Source of the DNA: Geomesophilobacter sediminis
Lineage (GTDB): Bacteria > Desulfobacterota > Desulfuromonadia > Geobacterales > Geobacteraceae
NCBI RefSeq assembly: GCF_016458275.1
Contig: NZ_JAEMHM010000015.1
Location: forward strand, 1-64,000
Direction of reading: 5' to 3'
DNA length: 64,000 bases
Both the position numbers and the translations under genes were made by a program. Positions 16,678 to 24,306 of this stretch are shown here, one piece after another (the stretch's first letter is position 1; the number at the start of each line of letters is the position of its first letter). The notes beneath the pieces are model-generated. The model searched no databases, was not told the DNA's origin, and saw nothing but the letters and a program-made list of their open reading frames with translations.

Positions 16678-16703
16678 ATTCGCGCCAATAATGGCGCTCC
16701 CAG
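16678..16703. repeat. REP element, right half
   Basis: ATTCGCGCCAATAATGGCGC followed by TCCCAG, 22 bases upstream of lipB. The 19-bp array starts at the next base. Confidence 0.75.
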
Positions 16704-16798
16704 AGCGCAAATCACCAGCCGCACAGAAAATCGGCAGCCCAAGCGTAAACCGGCAGCCACAGCGCAAATCAGCAACCGAAGCATGAATCAGAAGCCAA
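16704..16798. repeat. 19-bp degenerate tandem repeat, five units
   Basis: Five contiguous 19-bp units share the pattern AGCGYAAATCRGCAGCCNN (16704, 16723, 16742, 16761 and 16780), and a partial sixth begins AGCGTA. They begin exactly where the half REP ends (GCTCCCAG|AGCG). Confidence 0.85.
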
Positions 16799-16883
16799 AG
16801 CGTACCCTCCCCTTCAAGGGGTGGGACAGGGTGAGGATGGGGTTCCGGCCCCTAGGCCTAGCCTCACCGCCCCGATCCCGCCT

Positions 16884-18296
16884 CTATGCATGTATCGCCC
16901 GTTTATCCACATCGAGCGCCGCTTCCTTCACCGCCTCGGAGAGCGTCGGATGCGAGTGGAAGGTGAGGGCGATATCTTCGGCGCTGCCGCCGAAGGTCAT
17001 GGCGGTCACCGCCTCGGAGATGAGATCGGAGGCCCGCGGGCCGATGATGTGGACCCCAAGGAGCCTGCCGTTCTTCGCGTCGGCCAGGATCTTCACGAAC
17101 CCTTCGGTCTCGTCCATGCAGCGCGCCCGGCCGTTCCCCTGGAAATTGAATCGTCCCACCCGGTATTCGACCCCCTCTTCCTTGAGCGCCTCCTCGGTCT
17201 TGCCGACCGACGCCACCTCGGGCCAGGTGTAGCAGACGCCCGGCACGAACTCGTACTCCACGATGCTCTTCTGTCCGACCAGGCGTTCCGCAAAGACCAC
17301 CCCTTCCTCCATCGCCTTGTGGGCGAGCATCGGCCCGGCGATGAGATCGCCAATGGCATAGATGCCGGCAACGTTGGTCTGGTAATCCTGGTCGACGATG
17401 ATGCGTCCCCGGTCGACGGCAATGCCGAGCGCCTCGATGCCGAGCTCGGCCGTGAGCGGCCGGCGCCCTACCGCCACCAGGACCTTGTCGCAGGTAAGTT
17501 CCTGGGACTCGCCCTCGCTCTCCACGACCGCCACGACCTGCTCGCCCCGAATTTCCGCCTTGGCGAGCTTGGCCCCGAGCAAAAAGCGGATCCCCTGTTT
17601 CTTGAGGGACCTAAGCAGCGCGTCCGCCACCTGCTGGTCGCTCCCCGCGATGAGCCGCGGCAGCATCTCGACAACGGTGACCTCGGCCCCAAGGCGACGC
17701 CAGACCGAGCCGAGCTCAAGGCCGATGTAGCCGCCGCCGACCACCATGAGGTGCTCCGGAACCCGGTCGAAGGAAAGCGCCTCGCGGGCGCTCGCCACCA
17801 GGTTGCCGTCGAACTTCAGGAAGGGGAGTTCCACCGCCTCGCTTCCGGTCGCCAGGCAGATCTTTTTACCGAGCACGGTCTGGCTGCCGTTCGCCCCGGT
17901 AACCTCGACCTGGTGCACGCCGTCGGCCCGGGCACCCTGGAGCCGGGCCACGCCGGGAAAGGTGGTCACCTTGTTCTTCTTGAACAGGAAAGCGACCCCG
18001 TCGGTGAGTTTTTTCACCACGTCTTCCTTGCGGGCCATCATCTTCGGGAGGTTCAGGACCGGCGGGGCGATCTCGATGCCGTGGCCGGAGAACTTCTCCT
18101 TGGCGAGATGGAACAGCTCGCTGGAGTCGAGAAGCGCCTTGCTGGGGATGCATCCCTCGTTCAGGCACACTCCGCCCATCGATTCGCGCTTTTCCACGAC
18201 GGCGACCTTCATTCCGAGCTGGGCGGCACGAATTGCCGCAACGTATCCGCCGGGGCCGGCGCCGATAATGATGAGATCGAAAGTTTCTTCTGCCAT
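16884..18296 (-). CDS. lpdA: Dihydrolipoyl dehydrogenase (E3)
   Basis: The 470-residue flavoprotein reoxidises dihydrolipoamide with NAD+. It shows the FAD motif IIIGAGPGGYVAAIRAAQ, the redox-active disulfide in GGVCLNEGCIPSK, an NAD-binding GGGYIGLELG, and the C-terminal dimer motif with HSHPTLSE. The ATG at 18296 has GGAGGATA upstream, which removes 28 residues of the longer reading. It lies downstream of sucB but behind a terminator and a REP half, so it may also have its own promoter. Confidence 0.95.
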   Translation of the reverse strand: MAEETFDLIIIGAGPGGYVAAIRAAQLGMKVAVVEKRESMGGVCLNEGCIPSKALLDSSELFHLAKEKFSGHGIEIAPPVLNLPKMMARKEDVVKKLTDGVAFLFKKNKVTTFPGVARLQGARADGVHQVEVTGANGSQTVLGKKICLATGSEAVELPFLKFDGNLVASAREALSFDRVPEHLMVVGGGYIGLELGSVWRRLGAEVTVVEMLPRLIAGSDQQVADALLRSLKKQGIRFLLGAKLAKAEIRGEQVVAVVESEGESQELTCDKVLVAVGRRPLTAELGIEALGIAVDRGRIIVDQDYQTNVAGIYAIGDLIAGPMLAHKAMEEGVVFAERLVGQKSIVEYEFVPGVCYTWPEVASVGKTEEALKEEGVEYRVGRFNFQGNGRARCMDETEGFVKILADAKNGRLLGVHIIGPRASDLISEAVTAMTFGGSAEDIALTFHSHPTLSEAVKEAALDVDKRAIHA

Positions 18297-18331
18297 ATCC
18301 CTATCCTCCGCACTCCATTGATGAAAACCGA

Positions 18332-18359
18332 ATTCGCGCCAGAAATGGCGCTCCCACAG
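18332..18359. repeat. REP element, right half
   Basis: ATTCGCGCCAGAAATGGCGC followed by TCCCACAG, between sucB and lpdA. A variant palindrome (CGCGGCAGAAATGCCG, then CTCCTACGAG) follows at about 18416-18440. Confidence 0.75.
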
Positions 18360-18490
18360 GTTTAAACGATCCGCGTCCATTGATTCATCCGCTCCGCCTG
18401 AGGCAGCGGTGAATCGCGGCAGAAATGCCGCTCCTACGAGTCAGGAGGCCGCTGCGCCCCTCCGCGTCCTCTGCGGTGCGCTTGCCAAAA

Positions 18491-18530
18491 CCAAAAAGGG
18501 TTCAGAAATCACCGGGAAATCTGAACCCTT
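18491..18530 (-). terminator. Rho-independent terminator after sucB
   Basis: A perfect 9-bp stem (GGGTTCAGA at 18498-18506 with TCTGAACCC at 18520-18528) is followed on the minus strand by five T. It lies 34 bases after the sucB stop. Confidence 0.85.
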
Positions 18531-18563
18531 CGGTTGCGGGCAGGCTTGGCCGCACCGCGGCAC

Positions 18564-19871
18564 TCATCCTTCCAGAAGCAACTCCTGCGGATCCTCGATG
18601 TACTCCTTGACCCGCTTCAGGAAACCGACCGCCCCTTTCCCGTCCACGATCCGGTGGTCGTAGGAAAGGGCCAGGTACATCATGGGGCGAATCACCACCT
18701 GCCCCTCGCGGGCAACCGGACGCTCCTGGATCGAGTGCATCCCGAGGACCCCGCTTTGAGGCGGATTCAGGATCGGGGTGGAGAGGAGCGAGCCGTAGAT
18801 GCCGCCGTTGGAGACGGTGAAGGTTCCCCCCTCCAGATCCGCCAGCTCGAGACGGTTCTCCCGGATCCTGGTCCCGAACTCCACGATGGCCTGTTCGATC
18901 TGGGCCAGCGTCAGCCGCTCTGCGTTGCGCAGCACCGGGACCACGAGCCCCTTCTCGCTCCCCACCGCGACGCCGATGTCGCAGTAGTTATGGTAGACGA
19001 TGTCGTTCCCCTCGATGCTCGCGTTCACCTCCGGGAATTCCACCAGGGCTTCACAACAGGCACGAATGAAAAAGGACATCAGCCCGAGCTTCACGTTGTG
19101 GCGCTGGAGGAAATGCTCGCCGTGCCGTTTGCGCAGCTGCATCACCTCGGTCAGGTCCGCTTCGTTGAAGGTGGTGAGCATGGCGGTGTTCTGGCGCACC
19201 GATACCAGGCGCTGCGCGATCTTTTTCCGGAGCGGGGACATCGGTTTCCGGGTGATGCGCCCCGGTTCGGCAGGGGAAGCTTCCGGTGCCGGGCGGGGGG
19301 CGGCCTCCAACCCGGAAGGCGCGGCCGGAGCCGGTCCGGGCGTCGCCTTTGCCTCCGGTGCCGGCTCCCGGCGGCTTTCCGCCTCGTGGCGCCGCAGATC
19401 CTCTGCAGTCACCCGGCCGCCTCGGCCGCTGCCGGCCACGCCGTCGGCGGCGATCCCCAGCTCGCGGGCGAGCTTGCGTCCCGCCGGGGAGGTGGGGGGC
19501 TCTTCGTGCGGCTCGGCGGCGAGCGGCGGGGTTTCCCGGGCCGTCTCGCGTCCCGGCGCCGCCTTGGTCGGCTGGGCGGGGGGCGGCTCGGCCGGTTGCG
19601 CCGCCGGCTTTTCGGCGGGCTTCGGGGCCGCCATCGCTGGCGCCCCCTCGTTGATGTTGCCGATGACCGTGCCGATCCGGACCGTCTCGCCTTCGGGCAC
19701 CACGATGTTCAGGACACCGGCGGCATCGGCCTGGATCTCCAGGGTGATCTTGTCGGTTTCGATCTCGCAGATCGGTTCGTCCTTGGCGACCGCGTCACCC
19801 TCCTGCTTCAACCAGCGGGCAACGAGCGCTTCCATAACCGATTCGCCTACTGCAGGGACCTTTATTTCCAT
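18564..19871 (-). CDS. sucB: Dihydrolipoyllysine-residue succinyltransferase (E2 of 2-oxoglutarate dehydrogenase)
   Basis: The 435-residue product has an N-terminal lipoyl domain with the lipoylated lysine in ETDKITLE (near residue 42). A Pro/Ala-rich linker, a peripheral subunit-binding domain (about 130-170, [10 protein letters not shown]) and the acyltransferase core follow, the last with DHRIVDG near the C-terminus. It passes the succinyl group to CoA. GGAGGGG lies before the ATG. The gene follows sucA at 26 bases, in the order E1-E2. Confidence 0.95.
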   Translation of the reverse strand: MEIKVPAVGESVMEALVARWLKQEGDAVAKDEPICEIETDKITLEIQADAAGVLNIVVPEGETVRIGTVIGNINEGAPAMAAPKPAEKPAAQPAEPPPAQPTKAAPGRETARETPPLAAEPHEEPPTSPAGRKLARELGIAADGVAGSGRGGRVTAEDLRRHEAESRREPAPEAKATPGPAPAAPSGLEAAPRPAPEASPAEPGRITRKPMSPLRKKIAQRLVSVRQNTAMLTTFNEADLTEVMQLRKRHGEHFLQRHNVKLGLMSFFIRACCEALVEFPEVNASIEGNDIVYHNYCDIGVAVGSEKGLVVPVLRNAERLTLAQIEQAIVEFGTRIRENRLELADLEGGTFTVSNGGIYGSLLSTPILNPPQSGVLGMHSIQERPVAREGQVVIRPMMYLALSYDHRIVDGKGAVGFLKRVKEYIEDPQELLLEG

Positions 19872-19897
19872 AGGGGTTCTCCCCTCCTTCCGGGAAC

Positions 19898-22591
19898 TTA
19901 ATGCTTGAGGAAAGCTTCGGCGACCAGCCGGTCCTGCTCGGCGCGGTCCTGGCGATGCGAGCCGGACGCCGGAGATGCCGCCTCGGCCCTGCCGACGTAG
20001 CGCGGCTCCCCGCCGAGGATGCGCGCGAGCTTGCTGCGCATGAACTTCCAGGCCCCCATGTTATAGGGCTCCTCCTGGACCCAACGAAACCGCGTCGCGT
20101 CCGGATAACCCTTGAGCGCCTCGGCCAGCTGCTGTTCGGGAAACGGGTAGAGCTGCTCGATCCGGACCAGGGCGGTCCCCTCGATCCCGTCCCGCTCCCG
20201 GCGCTCCAAAAGGTCGTAGTAGACCTTGCCGGTGCAGATCAGCACGCTGTCCACCGCCGAACGCTCCTGGGAGTCGGCGATCACCGGCTGGAAACTGCCG
20301 GTGGAGAGTTGCTCGATCGAGGCAACGCAGCGCGGATGGCGCAGCAGGCTTTTGGGCGTGAACACGATGAGCGGCTTTCGGAAGGGCTGCTTCATCTGCC
20401 GGCGCAGCATGTGGAAGAGCTGCGCCGGTGAGGTCGGGTAGACGAGCTGCATGTTGTCGCAGGCCGCCAGGTTGAGGAAGCGCTCGATGCGTGCGCTGGA
20501 GTGCTCCGCCCCCTGCCCTTCGTAGCCGTGCGGGAGAAAGAGGACCAGGCCGCTCATCCGCTCCCACTTGGTCTCCCCGCAGCAGATGAACTGGTCGATG
20601 ATGACCTGGGCGCCGTTGGCGAAGTCACCGTACTGTGCTTCCCAGATGGTGAGCGTCTCCGGGGCTTCCATCGAATAGCCGTAGTCAAAGCCCATCACCG
20701 AGAACTCGGCGAGCATGCTGTCGTAGGCGCGGAACGTGGCTTTGGCGCTGGCCAGGCCGTCCAGGGGATAAAACGGCTCTCCGGTCTCCTGGTCGATGAT
20801 TGCCGCATGACGGTGACTGAAGGTCCCGCGCCGCACGTCCTGCCCGGAGATGCGGACCGAGGTCCCTTCGTCAAGCAGGGTCGCGTAGGCGAGGCTTTCC
20901 GCCCCCCCCCAGTCGATCCCTTCCCCTTTGACGATGGCGTCGCGCCGCTTTTCCAAAAGCGCCTGCACCTTGGGATGGGGATGGAAACCCTCCGGCAGTT
21001 TCGCCGCCCGCTCGGCCAGCCCCTTCAGGGTCTCGGCGTCGACCGCCGTCTGAACCGGAGCCGCGGTGTACCCGGCGTGGATCTCGCTCCAGGTTGCGTG
21101 CGGCAGCGGTTGCACCGGAAGCGGCCCGCTCTCCGCCGAATGCGAGAGGCACTCGGCAACTCCGGCCTCGATCGCCTGGAGATCCTCGGGAGGGAAACCG
21201 TCCCGCACCAGCTCGGTCTCGTAGAGGGTGTGCAGATAGGGCCTGAGCTTGATGCTCTGGTACATGAGGGGCTGGGTAAAGAACGGCTCGTCACCCTCGT
21301 TGTGTCCCAGCCGGCGGTAGCAGATCACCTCGACCACCACGTCCACCCGGAAGCGGTCGCGGTAGGAGGCGGCGAGCATCCCGGCGTGAAGCACCGCCTC
21401 GGGGTCGTCGCCGTAGACGTGGAAGATCGGCGCCTGGATCATCTTGGCCGGGTCGGTGGCATAGAGGGTGGAACGGGCCTCGGCGGAGGTGGTGGTGAAG
21501 CCGACCTGGTTGTTGAGGACGATGTGGAAGGTCCCCCCGGTGCGGTAGCCGGCCAACTGGGAGAGGTTCAGGGTCTCGGCCACCACCCCCTGACCGGCGA
21601 ACGCGGCGTCGCCGTGAATCAAAACCGGCATGACTCGCTGGTCCGCGCCCGCACCGATCCGGTCCTGGCGCGCCCGGCACTTCCCTTCCACGACCGGGTC
21701 GATTGCCTCCAGGTGGCTCGGGTTCGGCGCCAGGGTCAGGTGGACCTTCCCACCGGGGAGGTTGAGCACCGATGAGGCGCCCTTGTGGTATTTCACGTCC
21801 CCCTCGCCGACCACCCCGTGCTGAAAATTGTCGGCAAAGTCCGCGAAGATGTTCTGGTAGGGGATATTGAAGATGCTGGCGAGCACGTTGAGCCGGCCGC
21901 GGTGCGGCATCCCGATCACGATGTCGGTCACCCCGAGGGTGGCGGCATGCCGGAGTACCTGGGCGAGGAGCGGGACCAGGACGTCACCCCCCTCAAGGGA
22001 AAACCGGGTCTGCCCGGGAAACTTCTTCTGGAGGGTCCGTTCGAAGAGGGCGGCTTCCTTGAGCTTCCAGAGGATGCCGCTCCGCTCCTCCGGGGTGAAG
22101 GTTCCCCGGTTGAGGGTCGGCTCCATCCGGTCGATGAGCCACTGGCGTGCCTCGGGATCGTTGATGTGCGAAAACTCCACCCCGATGGAACCGCAGTAGG
22201 TGCTGCGCAAAACGCCGAGGATCTCTTTGAGGGTCGCGCTTTCCTTCAAAAAGCCCTGAACGTGGAAGGTCTTGTCCAGGTCGCCCTGGTCCAGCCCGAC
22301 CGCGGCAAGGGAAAGCAGCGGATGATCGAGCTTGCAGGGGGAGAGGGGATCGGTACAGGCCAGGAGGTGACCGATCTCCCGGTAACGGTGGATGAGCGAC
22401 TGAACTGCGGCCTGCTTGCGCACCTCCTCAACCGAGACGGCAGGGCCGCCCGATTCGGTCCCTTCAGCGGAGCCGAGCTCGAACCCTTCGAAGAACGCCC
22501 GCCATTGCTCCGAGAGCTGCTCCGGCGACCTCTTCCAGAGGGCGTACTGCTGCTCCAGCCAATCGGGACTGATACTTTCTAAAAAACCCAT
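19898..22591 (-). CDS. sucA: 2-oxoglutarate dehydrogenase E1 component
   Basis: The 897-residue product is the thiamine diphosphate-dependent decarboxylase of the 2-oxoglutarate dehydrogenase complex, with length close to the family norm of about 930. Visible motifs are the N-terminal E2-binding segment ([20 protein letters not shown]), [11 protein letters not shown], the cofactor motif [16 protein letters not shown] through LNNQVGFTT, and [15 protein letters not shown] in the C-terminal domain. GGAG precedes the ATG. It is the first gene of the sucAB operon, and an intact E1 argues for a complete oxidative TCA cycle, as known in Geobacter. Confidence 0.96.
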   Translation of the reverse strand: MGFLESISPDWLEQQYALWKRSPEQLSEQWRAFFEGFELGSAEGTESGGPAVSVEEVRKQAAVQSLIHRYREIGHLLACTDPLSPCKLDHPLLSLAAVGLDQGDLDKTFHVQGFLKESATLKEILGVLRSTYCGSIGVEFSHINDPEARQWLIDRMEPTLNRGTFTPEERSGILWKLKEAALFERTLQKKFPGQTRFSLEGGDVLVPLLAQVLRHAATLGVTDIVIGMPHRGRLNVLASIFNIPYQNIFADFADNFQHGVVGEGDVKYHKGASSVLNLPGGKVHLTLAPNPSHLEAIDPVVEGKCRARQDRIGAGADQRVMPVLIHGDAAFAGQGVVAETLNLSQLAGYRTGGTFHIVLNNQVGFTTTSAEARSTLYATDPAKMIQAPIFHVYGDDPEAVLHAGMLAASYRDRFRVDVVVEVICYRRLGHNEGDEPFFTQPLMYQSIKLRPYLHTLYETELVRDGFPPEDLQAIEAGVAECLSHSAESGPLPVQPLPHATWSEIHAGYTAAPVQTAVDAETLKGLAERAAKLPEGFHPHPKVQALLEKRRDAIVKGEGIDWGGAESLAYATLLDEGTSVRISGQDVRRGTFSHRHAAIIDQETGEPFYPLDGLASAKATFRAYDSMLAEFSVMGFDYGYSMEAPETLTIWEAQYGDFANGAQVIIDQFICCGETKWERMSGLVLFLPHGYEGQGAEHSSARIERFLNLAACDNMQLVYPTSPAQLFHMLRRQMKQPFRKPLIVFTPKSLLRHPRCVASIEQLSTGSFQPVIADSQERSAVDSVLICTGKVYYDLLERRERDGIEGTALVRIEQLYPFPEQQLAEALKGYPDATRFRWVQEEPYNMGAWKFMRSKLARILGGEPRYVGRAEAASPASGSHRQDRAEQDRLVAEAFLKH

Positions 22592-22625
22592 CGCCTACTC
22601 CTTTCATGAGCAAAAGAACTGGTGA

Positions 22626-22653
22626 AGTGTAGCAGACGGGAAGTACCTTTCAA
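22626..22653 (-). promoter_or_regulatory. Promoter of the sucAB operon
   Basis: On the minus strand TTGAAA (22648-22653) and TACACT (22626-22631) are 16 bases apart, 35 bases upstream of sucA. The -35 box overlaps the last bases of the DUF190 gene. Confidence 0.55.
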
Positions 22654-23000
22654 CCTTGACGTTTTGCCGAATAGCACCAGACCGAGACCTTCTCCATCGT
22701 GATCATTCCGCCGTCCAGCATCGATTCGATGGTGGGCAGGAGCGCCTCGAAACGCTCCCGGCTGTCGACCACCTCGACCACGATCGGGAGATCCTGGGAA
22801 AGGCGCAAAAGCCGGTCGGTGTGATAGACGCTGTGGGCTCCGAAGCCGGCAATGCCGCGCAGCACCGTGGCCCCGGCGAATCCCTCCTTGCGGAACAGCT
22901 CGACCAGCGCCTCGTAGAGCGGCAGGTGGTTGAACTGGTCGCTTTCCCCGATGAAGATGCGCAAAAGCGCCTGTTCGCCGGTCATTTCCGTCATCTGCAT
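22650..23000 (-). CDS. DUF190 family protein
   Basis: The 116-residue product is a PII-like small protein with the DUF190 features LRIFIGESDQ, LVELFRKEGFAGATVLRG and the GFG segment. DUF190 genes are regularly linked to crcB, as here (13 bases downstream), and may regulate fluoride export or sense a nucleotide; this is inference from context. The ATG at 23000 has AGGAGGTTTC upstream, so the longer reading through the crcB end is rejected. Confidence 0.88.
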   Translation of the reverse strand: MQMTEMTGEQALLRIFIGESDQFNHLPLYEALVELFRKEGFAGATVLRGIAGFGAHSVYHTDRLLRLSQDLPIVVEVVDSRERFEALLPTIESMLDGGMITMEKVSVWCYSAKRQG

Positions 23001-23013
23001 GAAACCTCCTAGG

Positions 23014-23388
23014 TTACAGGGCCCGGGCCGCCATGATTCCGATCCAGGTACAGAGAAGACACGCAAGGACGCTTGCCATGATGTTGCCGAAGGCAATCAG
23101 CAGCGCGCCGTCTTCAATGAGCCGGAAGGTTTCAAAGCTGAACGTGGAGAAGGTGGTGAGCCCACCGAGAAAACCGATGGTGAGGGCAACCCGCAGGCTC
23201 GGCGAGACGAGCGCGCTCCGCAGCGAGAATTCCATGATGAATCCGATGAGAAAGGCGCCGATGATGTTGACGGCAAAGGTGCCGTAGGGGAAGGAGCGTC
23301 CGAGGAGGTCGTAGACCCACCCGGAAACGAAATAGCGGGCGAGGCAGCCGAGCGCCCCGAAAACGGCGATCAATGCAATCTGTTCCAT
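23014..23388 (-). CDS. crcB: Fluoride ion transporter CrcB
   Basis: The 124-residue inner-membrane protein has four predicted helices and the family motifs GALGCLARY, GTFAVNIIGAFLIG and GGLTTFSTFS, which line the fluoride pore. CrcB/Fluc forms dual-topology dimers that export fluoride. The length is typical. The upstream gene ends only 18 bases away, leaving no room for a fluoride riboswitch directly before it. Confidence 0.95.
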   Translation of the reverse strand: MEQIALIAVFGALGCLARYFVSGWVYDLLGRSFPYGTFAVNIIGAFLIGFIMEFSLRSALVSPSLRVALTIGFLGGLTTFSTFSFETFRLIEDGALLIAFGNIMASVLACLLCTWIGIMAARAL

Positions 23389-23406
23389 GCTTCAATAACC
23401 CTCAAC

Positions 23407-24204
23407 TCAAGGAAAGCGATATCCCAGCTGCAGGCCCCAGATGTCCGACGATGAGTCGGGTTGAAGGTAAATGCTCGTTCCGGTGGAGGTACGAACGCTC
23501 GTCAGGGGGGACTGGGAAAATCTAAATCCTTCGTAGGATGCCGTCAGCTGCCAGCGCCCCCAAGAGACACCGGCCTCGCCGAAAGGGGCCCACCGCCCCA
23601 CCGGCCGGAAGGTAACGTCCCCTACGCCGGTAAAATTCACCCGGTTGGCGACGAAAAACGGGTTTTTCGCCCCCCCTTCCAGGTACAGCTTCGCCGCTGG
23701 GGCGATCGATCCATCCCAGCGCCCGCCGATTTTCGCGTACCAGTTTTCCCAGCGCTCGGTGTACCCGTACACCGGCGTGCCGGAGGAGGTCCGGGTATCG
23801 TGGAGGTTACGCGCCCACCACCGGTACCCGATGCCGGCAAAGGGTTCGAAGCTCCCCACCCGGGTTGGGAGCCGGCCTCCGCTGAGCATGCTCGCGTCGT
23901 ACCCGACATAGTCGACGTTAAGTGAGATGGGGACCCCGGCCTGGGTTTCCCCTTTATACCCCACCGCACCGCCGAAGATCTGAAGGTGTTCCTGCAGGTG
24001 CCAATAATCGGTCCGTTGGTCGACCTTTACCCCCCCCGCCGCCAACGGGCCACTCTCCTTGAGGATCCGCCGCCCCCCCCCGCCCTCGTACTCTCTCCAG
24101 GTGAAGTATTGGCCGGCAAGGTAGGGGGTCGAGCTGAATTCGGCGGCGTCCAGGAGGTCGACTCCGGCGAGCAGGAAACAGAGGGTGAAAACCGCGAGTC
24201 TCAT
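23407..24204 (-). CDS. Predicted outer-membrane beta-barrel protein
   Basis: The 265-residue product has a signal peptide (residues 1-20, ending LLDAAEF). Alternating hydrophobic and aromatic strands follow, with many Tyr/Trp/Gly (GAVGYKGETQ, FEPFAGIGYRWWARNL, YAKIGGRWDG), and the C-terminus WGLQLGYRFP ends with the phenylalanine-containing signature of outer-membrane barrels. It is not assigned to a named porin family. GGAGGACGCG precedes the ATG at 24204. It may be co-transcribed with crcB and the DUF190 gene. Confidence 0.72.
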   Translation of the reverse strand: MRLAVFTLCFLLAGVDLLDAAEFSSTPYLAGQYFTWREYEGGGGRRILKESGPLAAGGVKVDQRTDYWHLQEHLQIFGGAVGYKGETQAGVPISLNVDYVGYDASMLSGGRLPTRVGSFEPFAGIGYRWWARNLHDTRTSSGTPVYGYTERWENWYAKIGGRWDGSIAPAAKLYLEGGAKNPFFVANRVNFTGVGDVTFRPVGRWAPFGEAGVSWGRWQLTASYEGFRFSQSPLTSVRTSTGTSIYLQPDSSSDIWGLQLGYRFP

Positions 24205-24245
24205 CGCGTCCTCCGGGTAACCGCGAGTAGCTCCTCGTTCAAAGG

Positions 24246-24277
24246 ACGTAGGGGCGCAGCAAGCTGCGCCCCTACGT
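24246..24277. repeat. GCAGC-type palindrome, extended copy
   Basis: A near-perfect 32-bp palindrome, ACGTAGGGGCGCAGC paired with GCTGCGCCCCTACGT, between the RNase E/G stop and the barrel gene. It could act as a terminator for the RNase gene. Confidence 0.75.
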
Positions 24278-24306
24278 TTCGGCGACATCTCTTGTGGGAC
24301 TTTCCG

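Noticed and set aside
23389-23406. Fluoride riboswitch before crcB
   Set aside because: Only 18 bases separate crcB from the upstream gene, too short for the aptamer.
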